Positions 17,900-27,496 are shown, counted from the stretch's first letter. The stretch: 64,000 bases of DNA from JACRLV01 sp045863555 (GCA_045863555.1 BTUU01000002.1:186001-250000); one strand, 5' to 3'. Notes: generated from the letters alone by a model not told the origin. A program made the numbers and translations.

Positions 17900-18718
17900 T
17901 CAGCGCCGTCCCGCGGGTACTGCGGGTTCGTCGTCCTCGGCCAGCGGCCGAAGATCCTCCGGCTCCGCAATCCCCTGGACAAATCGCTGCACATATTCGT
18001 TCGGGCTCGCCATGACCTCGGCCGGCGCTCCGTCGGCGATGAATCGGCCGCCGCGCAAGATCAGGATGCGGTCGCCGACCTCGGTCGCCAGCTTGATGTC
18101 GTGCGTGACGACGATGCCGGTGACGCCTTCGCGATGCTGGAGGTCCCGGATCAACCGCGTGATCACGTCCGAGCGCTGCGGGTCGAGCCCCGCCGTCGGT
18201 TCGTCGTAGAGAATCACCGCCGGCGGCGGATCGAGCGCGATGCCCCGCGCGATCGCGACGCGTTTCTTCTCACCGCCGGAAAGCTCAGCGGGGCGCTTTT
18301 TCTCGAAACCCGCAAGCCCGACCGTCTCCAGCGATTCGCGGACCAGATCGTCGATCCGCTTCCGATCCACGCGCCCCGGGTTGTTCTCGATCATCTGAAA
18401 CGCGATGTTCTCCGCGACCGTCATCGAGTCGAAAAGCGCGTTGAGCTGAAAGACAAAGCTGATCCGCTGCCGGATGCGATAGAGGGCCTGCTCGTACAGC
18501 GTGTCGATCCGCGTGCCGTCGAACCAGACTTCCCCCCGGTCCGGGTGCAGCAGTCCGACGATGTGCTTGAGCAGCACGCTCTTGCCCGTCCCCGACCGGC
18601 CCATGATGACCGTCGTTCGCCCCCGCTCGACCCGCAGGTCGATGTCGTCGAGCACGCGCTGCCGTCCAAAGGACTTGCTCACGCGCTTGAACTCGATGAT
18701 CGGGGCGGTTTCGGCCAT
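17900..18718 (-). CDS. mlaF: ABC transporter ATPase, MlaF-like
   Basis: A 272-residue ATPase of the Mla/Ttg2 phospholipid-transport family, which helps keep lipid asymmetry in the outer membrane. Seen: the start IIEFKRVSKSFGRQRVLDDI, Walker A GRSGTGKS, the family-specific FVFQLNALFDSMTVAENI, signature LSGGEKKRVAIARG, Walker B VILYDEPTAGLDP, and the switch histidine in VVTHD. The start ATG 18718 lies five bases after the MlaE-like stop, so the two are an operon. No MCE-domain (MlaD) gene follows here, which is unusual for E. coli-like operons but common when the MCE gene is elsewhere. Confidence 0.88.
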   Translation of the reverse strand: MAETAPIIEFKRVSKSFGRQRVLDDIDLRVERGRTTVIMGRSGTGKSVLLKHIVGLLHPDRGEVWFDGTRIDTLYEQALYRIRQRISFVFQLNALFDSMTVAENIAFQMIENNPGRVDRKRIDDLVRESLETVGLAGFEKKRPAELSGGEKKRVAIARGIALDPPPAVILYDEPTAGLDPQRSDVITRLIRDLQHREGVTGIVVTHDIKLATEVGDRILILRGGRFIADGAPAEVMASPNEYVQRFVQGIAEPEDLRPLAEDDEPAVPAGRR

Positions 18719-18723
18719 GAGCG

Positions 18724-19560
18724 TCAGATGAGCGAGCGGAAGCCGTAGAGGTTCATGTAGAGCGTGTTGATCACGAGGTTCAGGAAGAAGTCCAGGAGCA
18801 GAATCGCGATGAAGCTGATCACGAACGCGTGCGTGCACGCCTGGCCGACGCCTTCGGCCCCCGCCCGGCAGTGGAATCCCTTGTAGCAGCTGATCAGCCC
18901 GATGGTCCCGCCGAAGAAGATCGACTTCACCATCCCCGCGCCGATGTCCCAGAACTCGACGATGTCCCGCGTGTGCTGCCAGTACGGCTCCGACTCCCCG
19001 CCGTAATAGACCGCGTAGATCAGCCACGCCCCCAGCGCCCCCAGCAGAGCCGCGTAGCACGTCAGCAGCGGCGCCAGCAGCAGGCACGCCAGAAACCGCG
19101 GCGTCACGAGGTACCGCACCGGGTCCGTACCCATCGACCGCAGCGCCAAGATCTGCTCCGTGACGTTCATCGTTCCCAGCTCGGCTGTCAGCGCCCCGCC
19201 CACGCGGCCCGCCAGCATCACGCCCGCGAGCACCGGCCCCAGCTCGGCCGCCAGCGACGCGTTGACGATCGCCCCCAGCCGGTCGGCCATCGCGGCCGCG
19301 TCGAACTGCTGCCAGCCCTGGACGACCAGAACCATGCCGATGAACGAGCCCGTCAGCATGATCACGGGGACCGAAAGCGCGCCGATGAGGTAGCACTGCG
19401 GGAGCAGCCGCCGCCAGCCGCGCGGCGTGAGGATGTCGACCGGCGCGTGCGCGATCGCCGCCGCCGCAAAAACCCAGAATCGCCCGAATAATTCAAACGC
19501 GCCGAGCGTGGCCTCGCCCAGCGCGCCGAGAGATCGAATGACAGGATGCAACCGCGCCAT
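18724..19560 (-). CDS. mlaE: Phospholipid transport permease, MlaE-like
   Basis: A 278-residue membrane protein of the MlaE family. Several transmembrane stretches are visible, such as LIGALSVPVIMLTGSFIG and HAFVISFIAILLLDFFLNLV. The conserved family blocks are GPVLAGVMLAGRVGGALTA, ELGTMNVTEQILALRSMGTD and KSIFFGGTIGLISCYKG. It works with the downstream ATPase to move phospholipids between the membranes. I chose ATG 19560; sequence upstream of it is arginine-rich and non-homologous. The 142-base gap to the next gene on the same strand contains no recognisable gene. Confidence 0.88.
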   Translation of the reverse strand: MARLHPVIRSLGALGEATLGAFELFGRFWVFAAAAIAHAPVDILTPRGWRRLLPQCYLIGALSVPVIMLTGSFIGMVLVVQGWQQFDAAAMADRLGAIVNASLAAELGPVLAGVMLAGRVGGALTAELGTMNVTEQILALRSMGTDPVRYLVTPRFLACLLLAPLLTCYAALLGALGAWLIYAVYYGGESEPYWQHTRDIVEFWDIGAGMVKSIFFGGTIGLISCYKGFHCRAGAEGVGQACTHAFVISFIAILLLDFFLNLVINTLYMNLYGFRSLI

Positions 19561-19702
19561 AACCGTCGCCCGCCCGGCCGCGCACCAGACCCGCTGGCCG
19601 CCGTCGCCGCGATAGCGTAGCCAATCCCCGCGCGAATGGCGAACGCCCGGCCCTGCGCCGCGTCGCCGCGAAGCATGCGCGCGTGCCGCTGCGCTCACCG
19701 CC

Positions 19703-20914
19703 TCATCGCGCCGCGGTCCCGCCATCCTTCAGGAAGATGTAGTAGAGCCGACCCTCAGCATATGTCCGCCCCGCGAGCGACTCCGCGGCCGCACCCACGC
19801 CCATGTACACATCGCAGCGTCCCGCCGCGCGGATCGCGCCGCCCGTGTCCTGGTCGCACGCGAACTCGCCGTAGGGCATCTGCGTCACGTTGCCGTTCAC
19901 GTCCGCCTGCGGAAGCTGCGTGTCGAGAAATGCCGGCGCAGCCCGCGGAAAGATCTGCTTGTCCGTCGCGACGCTCCGGAAGGACGTCACCGGCACGCCG
20001 ATGCTCCCGAACGGCCCGCCGCTCGTTTCCTTGAAGAAGACATACCGAGGATTCTGCCATGCGTACTTGCTCACGTCCTGCGGATGATCGCGGAAGTACC
20101 GCAGCAGCGTCTGGAGCGAAAGATCCTCCGCCCGGATCGCGCCGTCCGCGATCATCGCCTTCGCGATCGGCACGTAGTCGTGGCCGTTGTTGCCCGCGTA
20201 TCCGATCTCCCACAGCGAGCCGTCCGCAAGCCGCAGCTTCGCCGAGCCCTGCACCGTCACCACGTACGCCTCGAACGGCGATTTCAGCCACGCGAGCTCG
20301 GTGCCCTCCAGTTGTCCTGACTGCTCGATCTCCCGCCGCGTCATGTACGGGACCATCCGCCCGTCCGGCGTCCGCCGCCCCTGCACATTGCCCTCGGCAT
20401 CCGCAACCAGGTCCGGCGGCGCCTTGTAGAGCGGGTACTGGAACGGCCCCTCGCGCTGCTTGCGCCCTTCGAAGATCGGCGTGTAATAGCCCGTGTAGAG
20501 CACCGTCCCCCGGTCGTCGCACCCGACCGACTGATACACGTCGAAACGCTCCCGGATCGCCGCGTCAAAGTCCTGCGGCGACTGCGCCTGCTGGAGCACC
20601 AGCAGCAGCGCCTGGAGCGACGCCACCACGCGTGAATGGCTGATCTCCCCATAGGGGTAGTACCGCTTGCTCGACGGCCGCGACATGTAGCTCAGGCTGT
20701 TCCGGATCGCTGTTTCCAGCCCCTCACGCCCGTAAAACCCGCGCGAGAAATCCGGGTACAGCTCCGGCGGAATCTTCCGCAGCGCAAGCTGACCCGGCGG
20801 CAGCGGGCGGCCGTAGTCCTTCTTCGACGGCGGAACCCACGCATCCTCTTTGGGCGGACAGCCGCAGAGGCAGACGAGACTCAGCAAAAGGGCGGCGGCG
20901 ACGGTACGCGGCAT
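19703..20914 (-). CDS. mltA: Membrane-bound lytic murein transglycosylase A
   Basis: A 403-residue lipoprotein that cleaves peptidoglycan glycan strands to 1,6-anhydro-muropeptides. The signal peptide is PRTVAAALLLSLVCLCGC with lipobox cysteine near residue 18. The MltA domain is seen as YTGYYTPIFEGRKQREG and YPLYKAPPDLV. The C-terminal 3D domain has the metal/acid pattern DTGGAIRAAGRCDVYMG, where the catalytic aspartate lies. The start ATG 20914 is preceded by an AAGGAGC ribosome site eight bases away. It is transcribed in the same direction as mlaE but 142 bases apart, so possibly a separate unit. Confidence 0.9.
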   Translation of the reverse strand: MPRTVAAALLLSLVCLCGCPPKEDAWVPPSKKDYGRPLPPGQLALRKIPPELYPDFSRGFYGREGLETAIRNSLSYMSRPSSKRYYPYGEISHSRVVASLQALLLVLQQAQSPQDFDAAIRERFDVYQSVGCDDRGTVLYTGYYTPIFEGRKQREGPFQYPLYKAPPDLVADAEGNVQGRRTPDGRMVPYMTRREIEQSGQLEGTELAWLKSPFEAYVVTVQGSAKLRLADGSLWEIGYAGNNGHDYVPIAKAMIADGAIRAEDLSLQTLLRYFRDHPQDVSKYAWQNPRYVFFKETSGGPFGSIGVPVTSFRSVATDKQIFPRAAPAFLDTQLPQADVNGNVTQMPYGEFACDQDTGGAIRAAGRCDVYMGVGAAAESLAGRTYAEGRLYYIFLKDGGTAAR

Positions 20915-21204
20915 GGTTCGGCTCCTTCCGAACGGGGGGTGACACGGGCAACGAGTTGCGGGGATTCTGCCATGATTACGGATTTCCGGCAATAACGCCT
21001 CGATGCCGGCGTTCTGCACGGCTTAGCGGGCCTGCGGTCTCGCCCGGGCGGCCGAGGTCCGCCCATGCCCAGCGCCTCGTCCTTGAATACGCGGGCGGTG
21101 GGCGACTAAAATCTATTCGCTTCCGGGCACCACCGGCGGCGGTCTCGCGGCGAATTTCACAGGCGGCCGAACCTGTTTCGACAACATCCGGAAGTGAGGA
21201 CACC

Positions 21205-22365
21205 ATGTTCCGATTCTTGAGCATTGCTGCACTGTCCGTCGCGTTGACGGGCATTTCCGTGGCGCAGGAAACCCCCGATCCAGCCCAGGACCAGCCCCGC
21301 CCGAGGCGCCAGCGCCAGGACGGCGCACAGGGCCAGGACGGACAGCAACGCGGGCGCCGCGGCCAGATGGGCGGCCCCGGCATGGGCATGATGATGGGCG
21401 GCCCCGGCGGCGGCCGGATGATGGACCGTTTCGTCGAAGAGTTGAACCTTGACGAACAGCAGAAGCTCATCTTCGACGAGCTGATGGCTCCGCAGCGTGA
21501 ACGCATGCGGCAGATGGGCGAGCGGATGCGCGAAATGCGCGAAGCCCAGGAAGCCGGCGACACCGAGCGCGTCGAACAGATCCGTCAGGAAATGCGCGAA
21601 GCCGGGATGGGCCCCGGCGGTCCCGGCGGCGGTCGCGGCCGCGGGCCTGCCCAGATGCAAGAGGCCATGAACGAGGTTCTCGAAGGCCTCGAACCCGCCC
21701 TCCGCGAAGACCAGCTCGAAAAGCTCGACGAGATGCGCGACCGGATGGAGCGCGGTCAGCAGAGCATGGACGCCGCCCGGCGCGTCCGCGAGGAACTCCC
21801 CGATACGCTGAACCTCGACGACTCGCAGCGCGCCCAGTTCGAGGAAATGCTCGGCGAAGAGCGCGAGGCGATGCGCCAGCAGTTCGAGTCCATGCAGCCC
21901 CTCTTCGAAAAGATGCGCGAGGCGCGCGAGGCCGGCGACGACGCTGCGCTCGCCGAGCTGCGGAAGCAGATGGAGGCCAACCAGCCCGACTTCGGCGCCC
22001 GCACCGCCGCGTTCCTCGACCGCCTGGAGGGCCTCCTTACCCCTGAGCAGAAGCCGCTCCTCGAGCAGTTCCGCGACGAGATCGGCGTCGGGCCTGCCGG
22101 CGAAGGGGCCCAGGGCTTCGTCGACGTCAAGGACCTCATCCGCGTCGCGAAGCGCGTTCGCCTGACCGCCGAGCAGAAGGATGAATTCAAGGACATCGAG
22201 CGCACGGCCGCCCAGGAAAACCGCAAGGCCGGCCGCGACAAGGAAGCCCGCGCGGCGCTCTCCGAGCGCATCCAGCGTGAAATCGAGGAACTCCTCGACG
22301 AGACGCAGCGCAACCGCTTCCACCAGCAGATCGAGCGGCTCCAGCGGCGCAATGCCCGTCGCTGA
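21205..22365 (+). CDS. Periplasmic LTxxQ-like (Spy/CpxP-type) protein
   Basis: A 386-residue secreted protein. Residues 1-20 are a signal peptide (FLSIAALSVALTGISVAQ). A glutamine/glycine/methionine-rich segment follows (MGGPGMGMMMGGPGGG). The rest is a long, highly charged helical region. Within it, motifs like LNLDEQQKLIFDELM, LNLDDSQRAQFEEML and VRLTAEQKDEFKDI recur about every 120 residues, resembling the LTxxQ motif of Spy/CpxP chaperones and of Zn-resistance-like proteins. The start ATG 21205 has GAGGA five bases upstream. A hairpin terminator follows. Role uncertain: periplasmic chaperone or stress sensor is the best guess. Confidence 0.6.
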   Translation: MFRFLSIAALSVALTGISVAQETPDPAQDQPRPRRQRQDGAQGQDGQQRGRRGQMGGPGMGMMMGGPGGGRMMDRFVEELNLDEQQKLIFDELMAPQRERMRQMGERMREMREAQEAGDTERVEQIRQEMREAGMGPGGPGGGRGRGPAQMQEAMNEVLEGLEPALREDQLEKLDEMRDRMERGQQSMDAARRVREELPDTLNLDDSQRAQFEEMLGEEREAMRQQFESMQPLFEKMREAREAGDDAALAELRKQMEANQPDFGARTAAFLDRLEGLLTPEQKPLLEQFRDEIGVGPAGEGAQGFVDVKDLIRVAKRVRLTAEQKDEFKDIERTAAQENRKAGRDKEARAALSERIQREIEELLDETQRNRFHQQIERLQRRNARR

Positions 22366-22396
22366 GAGGCATGCGGCTCATAACAAATCGCATCAC

Positions 22397-22422
22397 GCGG
22401 AGGGCTCGCAAGGGCCCTCCGC
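22397..22422 (+). terminator. Hairpin terminator after the LTxxQ-like gene
   Basis: A perfect 9-bp stem (GCGGAGGGC pairing with GCCCTCCGC) closes an 8-base loop 31 bases after the stop of the upstream gene. Only a short CATTTCC follows, so the U-tract is weak, as is common in GC-rich genomes. Confidence 0.55.
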
Positions 22423-22539
22423 CATTTCCGGCCCATCGCCGTGATCCCGCACGCCCGCTCGCGCTCCCCAACGGAAATCCGCTCATTCGCGCCGGAAATC
22501 GGCTTGCATCCGGACCGTTTCCCGGGCACACTCGATTAC

Positions 22540-23880
22540 ATGGGTCGGGGCCGGCTGGCGTTTGCGTTTCTCTCGCTCCTCTGCGCGCTGCTTCTCACCG
22601 GCTGCGTCGATTCACGCCGCTTCGACGCGACCATGCGCGGCCTCTGCTTCGACCGTCTCTGGTCCGAGCTGCGCCGCTACCACGTCGATCTCAAGGTCGT
22701 CGACGCCATCGCTCCGAGCGTGGAGGACGTGCGAGCCCGCGTCGCCGCGGCCGAAACGCGCGACGCCTACCTCGTCGAACTCGGCCGGTTCCTCGACGAG
22801 TTCCAGGATCCGCACATCGGATTCGACGACCTCGACGACTATCTCCGGTTCCATTCAGGTCAGGAGCCCACCGGCCTCGCGAGAATCCGCTCCCTCGACC
22901 GCCAGGGCGTCTGGGTCGACCTCGATCCGGACGTCCTCGCCGCCGCTCACGGCCCCTGCGCCGCCGCCGCCGGCTCCTCCGGCCTCGTCGAGATCGCGGA
23001 CATCGAGGGCATCCGCTCGCCCGCGCTCGTGACGACATTCCTCACGATGGGAATTCCCGGCCGGCCCGTGCATGTGCGCATCCGAACCGGAGACTGCGAA
23101 GACTGCATTCTCGAATGCGCCTATCCATCCGTCGATTCCGATTCGGATGGCCGCGGCGGCCGCCGGTTTGCGTCCGTCCGCCGCTTTTCGCCGTCGCTTT
23201 TCTATCGCCGGCCGGCCAATCACAAGATCGGCTACGTCGCGCTGCGCAGCTTCGACCGCGAGGAACTCGTCACGCGATTCGATACGGCCCTCAATGAGCT
23301 GATCGACGCTCCGGCGCTGGTCATCGACCTGCGCTCGAACGTCGGCGGCGAATTCCGTTACATGACGCAGATTCTGTCGCGTTTCCGCGCCGGCTGGACG
23401 AATTGGGGCAGCCTGCACTGGCCGCTGCCCCGCGTGCTGCCGTTCATCGGCCCCGAACGGTCGTGGTGGCGCGTCGACTGCTGGCTCCCGAACCGCGAGC
23501 CCGTCTTCGGCCGGCCGATCGTCGTTCTGGTCGACGGCGCGACGGCCAGCGCGGCGGAGCTCTTCGCGTTGAACCTGCGCGAGCAGTGCGGCGCGGTGCT
23601 TGTGGGCCAGCAGACGCTGGGAGCGCACGCCGGTGTGCGGCGGGTGAAGCTCCCCGATGGGTTGCAGCTTCAGTTCGGCTCCGTCCGGCTCCAGACGCAC
23701 GCGGGCACGGAACTCTCGCGCGAGGGCGTCACGCCGGATGTTGTCGTCCCGGCGGATCGCCAGGCCATCCGCGACAACGGCCTCGACGAGCTGCGCCGCA
23801 TCCGCTCGACCGCGTTCACGACGGCCTGTGAGACGGCGGAGAAGTTGGCGCAGACCGGGGAAGTTCATCCAGCGGAATGA
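22540..23880 (+). CDS. S41-family peptidase-like lipoprotein
   Basis: A 446-residue exported protein with lipoprotein signal AFLSLLCALLLTGCVDS. The C-terminal half has the tail-specific protease fold: IGYVALRSFDREELV, ALVIDLRSNVGGEF, and the nucleophile region VDGATASAAELFALNL with serine at about residue 337. In CtpA-type enzymes a lysine follows in a G-x-T-x-G-K-G motif; here that place reads GQQTLGAHAGVRRV, with no lysine. No PDZ domain is obvious. It may therefore be inactive, or may use a tricorn-like mechanism. I chose ATG 22540 because it gives a clean lipoprotein signal. Convergent with ftsH. Confidence 0.7.
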   Translation: MGRGRLAFAFLSLLCALLLTGCVDSRRFDATMRGLCFDRLWSELRRYHVDLKVVDAIAPSVEDVRARVAAAETRDAYLVELGRFLDEFQDPHIGFDDLDDYLRFHSGQEPTGLARIRSLDRQGVWVDLDPDVLAAAHGPCAAAAGSSGLVEIADIEGIRSPALVTTFLTMGIPGRPVHVRIRTGDCEDCILECAYPSVDSDSDGRGGRRFASVRRFSPSLFYRRPANHKIGYVALRSFDREELVTRFDTALNELIDAPALVIDLRSNVGGEFRYMTQILSRFRAGWTNWGSLHWPLPRVLPFIGPERSWWRVDCWLPNREPVFGRPIVVLVDGATASAAELFALNLREQCGAVLVGQQTLGAHAGVRRVKLPDGLQLQFGSVRLQTHAGTELSREGVTPDVVVPADRQAIRDNGLDELRRIRSTAFTTACETAEKLAQTGEVHPAE

Positions 23881-23914
23881 CGGTTGCGCAAGACGCGGAG
23901 CTCCGAACGCGGCG

Positions 23915-25963
23915 CTACGCCGGCCGCGGCAGTGGCCCGCCCGCGCCGCCGTCGCGCGGCCGCTCGATCGGCCGGGCCACCGGCGGCTCGTTCTGCCGCC
24001 GCTCCTGCTCCATCGCGATCAGGTCCGCCACCGTCGGCTTGTCCAGCGTCTCGCCGCGGATCAGCCGGCGGACCTCGTCGCCGTCGAGCGTCTCGTATTT
24101 CAGCAGCGCCTTCGCCAGCGCCTCGAGCTTCTCGCGGTTCTCGTGGATCAGCTTGCGCGTGTCCTCGTACGCCGCGTCGATGATCTTCTTCACTTCCGTG
24201 TCGATCACCTCCGACGTGCGATCCGAGAATTCCTTGCTCAGCCCCAGGTCAAAGCCGGGGCGGTGCTCGTCGTCTCCGTAATACACGAACCCGAGCTGGT
24301 CGCTCATGCCCCAGTCGGTGATCATCCGCCGCGCCAGCGACGTCGCCTGCCGGATGTCGCCCGACGCGCCGGAGTTCATGTCCATGCCCAGAAACTCTTC
24401 GGCGATTCGACCCGCGCACAGCACCCGCAGCGTCGCCTCGACGAACGACCGGCTCATCGTCATCCGGTCCTTCTCGGGCAGCGAGAACGTCGCCCCGCCG
24501 TAAGGCCCGCGCGGGATGATGCTCACCTTGTGCACCGGGTCCGCCGAGGGCAGCAGCGACTGCACCAGCGCGTGGCCGGCCTCGTGGTAGGCCGTCAGCT
24601 CGCGCTCGCGGTCGTCGACGACGCGGCTGCGCTTCGCCCGGCCCCACTTGATCTTGTCGCGCGCCTCCTCCAAGTCTTCCAGCTCGATCCAGTCTTTGCC
24701 GGCCAGCGTCGCCAGCAGCGCCGCCTCGTTGATGACCGCGGCGAGATCCGCGCCGCTGAACATCGGCGTCGCCCGGGCCAGCCGCTGGAGCTTGTTCTCG
24801 ATCGGATCGCGGATGCGCACCTTGGCCGCGTGCACCTTCAGAATCTCGTAGCGGCCCTTCACGTCCGGCAGCGGCACGTACACCTGCCGGTCGAAGCGGC
24901 CCGGGCGGATCAGCGCGGGGTCGAGCACATCGGCGCGGTTGGTGGCCGCGATGACGATCACCATGTCGTTCGATTCGAAGCCGTCCATCTCGACCAGGAT
25001 GGCGTTGAGCGTCTGTTCGCGCTCGTCGTGCCCGCCGCTGCTGTAGCCCATGCCGCGCCGCCGCCCGACGGCGTCGATTTCGTCGAGGAAGACGATGCAC
25101 GGCGCGTTGTCCTTCGCCTGGCGGAAGAGATCGCGCACGCGCGAAGCGCCCACGCCGACGAACATCTCGACGAAGTCGGAGCCGCTGATCGAGAAGAACG
25201 GTACGTCCGCCTCGCCCGCGATCGCCTTGGCCAGCAGCGTCTTGCCGCAGCCGGGTTCGCCGACCAGCAGCACGCCGCGCGGGATGCGCCCGCCGAGCTT
25301 CTGGAAGCGCTTGGGCGTCCGCAGGAATTCGACAATCTCCTGCACCTCGTCCTTGGCCTCGTCGATGCCCGCGACGTCGTTGAACGTGATGTTCGTGTGT
25401 TCCTTCGTGCTCAGCTTGTGCCGGCTGCGCCCGAAGTTGCCGAGCATGCCGCCCGCCGCGCCCGCCTGCCGGAGCTGGCGGAAGACGAAGAACCAGAGGA
25501 TGCCGAAGAGCACCAGCCACGGCAGGATGTTGAGCAGGATCGCCATCCACACGCCGTCGCTCTGCTTGTCGACGATGTCGACGTGTTTCCCGCCCGCCCG
25601 GTTCGCGGCGGTATCAACGACCGACTTGAACTGGTTGAAATTCTCGCCGCCCACCAGCGGCCACTTCACGAGCACACGGTCGGTGTTGAAATTCGGATGC
25701 GTCTCCGTCAGGATCGCGATGAACGACCCCGTGTTGCGGATCTCGATCGACTTCACCCGCCCCTGCTCGAGTTCGTTCGTGAAATTGGTCGCGGAGATCT
25801 CCGGCGGACCGCTGAAGCTGCGGCCGAAGACGACCAGCAGCATGAACAGCACGCCCAGCAGGATGATCCAGCTGAAGGTGCCGCTGTTCATCCGCATCGG
25901 CGGCTTGGGCGGCTCCCCGTTGCCGCGCTGCGGGTTGTTGGGTCGGTCGTCCTGGTTCGCCAT
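23915..25963 (-). CDS. ftsH: ATP-dependent zinc metalloprotease FtsH
   Basis: A 682-residue membrane-anchored AAA+ protease that degrades membrane and regulatory proteins. Membrane helices lie at about 31-48 and 140-160 with a periplasmic domain between. Walker A GEPGCGKT is at 235, Walker B CIVFLDEIDA, second region of homology ATNRADVLDPALIRPGRFDR, and the zinc-binding HEAGH is at 460. The C-terminal 30 residues are proline/arginine-rich. Length is normal for the family. It lies 31 bases downstream of lptE, suggesting one operon (BamD-like, lptE, ftsH). Confidence 0.96.
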   Translation of the reverse strand: MANQDDRPNNPQRGNGEPPKPPMRMNSGTFSWIILLGVLFMLLVVFGRSFSGPPEISATNFTNELEQGRVKSIEIRNTGSFIAILTETHPNFNTDRVLVKWPLVGGENFNQFKSVVDTAANRAGGKHVDIVDKQSDGVWMAILLNILPWLVLFGILWFFVFRQLRQAGAAGGMLGNFGRSRHKLSTKEHTNITFNDVAGIDEAKDEVQEIVEFLRTPKRFQKLGGRIPRGVLLVGEPGCGKTLLAKAIAGEADVPFFSISGSDFVEMFVGVGASRVRDLFRQAKDNAPCIVFLDEIDAVGRRRGMGYSSGGHDEREQTLNAILVEMDGFESNDMVIVIAATNRADVLDPALIRPGRFDRQVYVPLPDVKGRYEILKVHAAKVRIRDPIENKLQRLARATPMFSGADLAAVINEAALLATLAGKDWIELEDLEEARDKIKWGRAKRSRVVDDRERELTAYHEAGHALVQSLLPSADPVHKVSIIPRGPYGGATFSLPEKDRMTMSRSFVEATLRVLCAGRIAEEFLGMDMNSGASGDIRQATSLARRMITDWGMSDQLGFVYYGDDEHRPGFDLGLSKEFSDRTSEVIDTEVKKIIDAAYEDTRKLIHENREKLEALAKALLKYETLDGDEVRRLIRGETLDKPTVADLIAMEQERRQNEPPVARPIERPRDGGAGGPLPRPA

Positions 25964-25994
25964 TTCGTGACTGCCCTTCTGCGCCGGTCGCTGC

Positions 25995-26513
25995 TCACCA
26001 GTCGCTGTACATCCGACTGATGATATTCCGCGCCAGGCGATCGATCGCCCGCCGCTGTCCGAGCCCCTCGGTCTCGCCCGCTCCCGCGAGATAGTCGACC
26101 GACGAGAGTAATATCGGCTGATCCAGCAGGATCTGCCCGTTCCGAAGATCTTTCCACGTCACCCGCACCACCAGGTTGAGCTGCATGTCCCGCGGCTGAC
26201 GGGTCGTATAGTCCGGGGCGAACGACGCCTGCCGTTCCTCGAGGATTTCGCCCTTCAGCACCGTGTCCGCCTGCTCCCGCGGCGCGAGCCGGTAGGGCGT
26301 GTCCGTCCCGATCCGCTTCTTCACCGCTTCCGTCAGCATGAATTCCAGGTCACGGCGGAACTCCTTCGACTCAAACACCTCGACGGCGACCGTGTCGATT
26401 CCCGACCGAAAAAGCTGGTCCGACCGGTATCCGCAGCCCGTCGCGGCCAGGAGCCCGAGCAGGCACAGGCCGGCCGCGCGAACCAGTGCGACGTTGGGCC
26501 GATTTCGCGTCAT
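25995..26513 (-). CDS. lptE: LPS assembly lipoprotein LptE-like
   Basis: A 172-residue lipoprotein. The signal LCLLGLLAATGCGYRSDQLF carries a lipobox before Cys27; the GCGY start of the mature protein is typical of LptE/RlpB. The body has IDTVAVEVFESKEFRRDLE, LTEAVKKRI and the family-like LKGEILEERQ strand, ending in AIDRLARNIISRMYSDW. With LptD it would place lipopolysaccharide in the outer membrane. It overlaps the BamD-like gene by four bases (ATGA), which supports an outer-membrane biogenesis role. Sequence conservation in this family is low, so the name rests on the pattern and context. Confidence 0.72.
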   Translation of the reverse strand: MTRNRPNVALVRAAGLCLLGLLAATGCGYRSDQLFRSGIDTVAVEVFESKEFRRDLEFMLTEAVKKRIGTDTPYRLAPREQADTVLKGEILEERQASFAPDYTTRQPRDMQLNLVVRVTWKDLRNGQILLDQPILLSSVDYLAGAGETEGLGQRRAIDRLARNIISRMYSDW

Positions 26514-27496
26514 GGTCCTGCGCCTTCCTCACCGATCTCGATCCCCATTCCCCGCAGCCGTGCCGCCGCCTGGCCCGCTGCCAGCGTATCCGGCCAGTCT
26601 TTCAGAATGCGGCGATAGTAGTACTCCGCGGCGTTCACGGCGTCCGTCTTTTCGTACCAGCGGGCGATGTAAAGGTCCTTATCCGCTCGCTGCTGCCGGA
26701 TCGCTTCGAGCTGCGAGTCGACGTTCTCCCGCGCCGCGACCTCCGGGTACGTCGCCTTCAGCTGCCGATACCGCTCGTCCGCGTCCAGCAGCGCCCGATC
26801 GTCGAACTTGATTCCCGGAAACGCCGCGAATGCCGCCGCCGCCGCGCGGAACATCGCCAGCCGCGCCCACCGGCCGCTGGGAAACTCGCGGCTGAGCAGT
26901 GCGTACGTGTCCTGCGCGAGGTCGAGATCGCCGTTCGCGAAGTAATAGTCCGCCTTGAGCTTCAGCGCCTGCTCGCCCAGCCGCGTGCCGGGGACGAGTT
27001 CCCAGATGCCGTCCAGGATCTTGATCCCGTCGTCGTACGCCGGCAGCCGCAGGAATCCGAACACGATTCGCTTCTGTCCCGAGAGAAACGCCCGCGCCAC
27101 GTCCATCTCGCGCCGCAGCGTCTTGTAGAACATGTCGCCGCCCGTGTTCTGCACGACGACGACGTAGCTTTCATACGCCTTGTAGAAGTCCCGCGTCTCG
27201 AAATACGCCTCGCCGAGCAGGAACATCGCCTCGTAGTAGCGCTCGTCGTCGGGGTTGTCCTTCGTCCAGCGCTTCAGCAGCTTCCGGGCCTTTTTGGCTT
27301 CGCCCGTCGCCAGCCAGCGCCGCGCCTGCTCCAGTTCGCCGCCGATCGTCTCCGGCTCCGCCGGCCGGTCGACCCACTGGTTCTGATCCGGGTCGAGAAT
27401 CTGCCGCTCGCGCGGACGCTCCTCCTGTGCCGGGGCGGAGGCCGCCCAGCTCACGAGAAACGACACGACCAGCCACGCTCTTCGGGATTCGCGCAT
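26510..27496 (-). CDS. BamD-like tetratricopeptide outer-membrane assembly protein
   Basis: A 328-residue exported helical-repeat protein. The signal peptide ends at SAPAQ; there is no lipobox cysteine, unlike E. coli BamD. TPR-like pairs are seen: LEQARRWLATGEAKKARKL, AMFLLGEAYFETRDFYKAYE, LKLKADYYFANGDLDLAQDT, and AAEYYYRRILKDWPDTLAA, which resembles the last BamD repeat. It probably acts in the periplasm in outer-membrane protein assembly, or is a general scaffold. First gene of the operon with lptE and ftsH. A sigma-factor gene lies upstream, separated by a strong terminator. Confidence 0.65.
   Translation of the reverse strand: MRESRRAWLVVSFLVSWAASAPAQEERPRERQILDPDQNQWVDRPAEPETIGGELEQARRWLATGEAKKARKLLKRWTKDNPDDERYYEAMFLLGEAYFETRDFYKAYESYVVVVQNTGGDMFYKTLRREMDVARAFLSGQKRIVFGFLRLPAYDDGIKILDGIWELVPGTRLGEQALKLKADYYFANGDLDLAQDTYALLSREFPSGRWARLAMFRAAAAAFAAFPGIKFDDRALLDADERYRQLKATYPEVAARENVDSQLEAIRQQRADKDLYIARWYEKTDAVNAAEYYYRRILKDWPDTLAAGQAAARLRGMGIEIGEEGAGP

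Noticed and set aside
23657..26020. 787-codon open frame on the plus strand opposite ftsH
   Set aside because: The minus strand encodes a complete FtsH with all motifs; the antisense reading is composition-driven.
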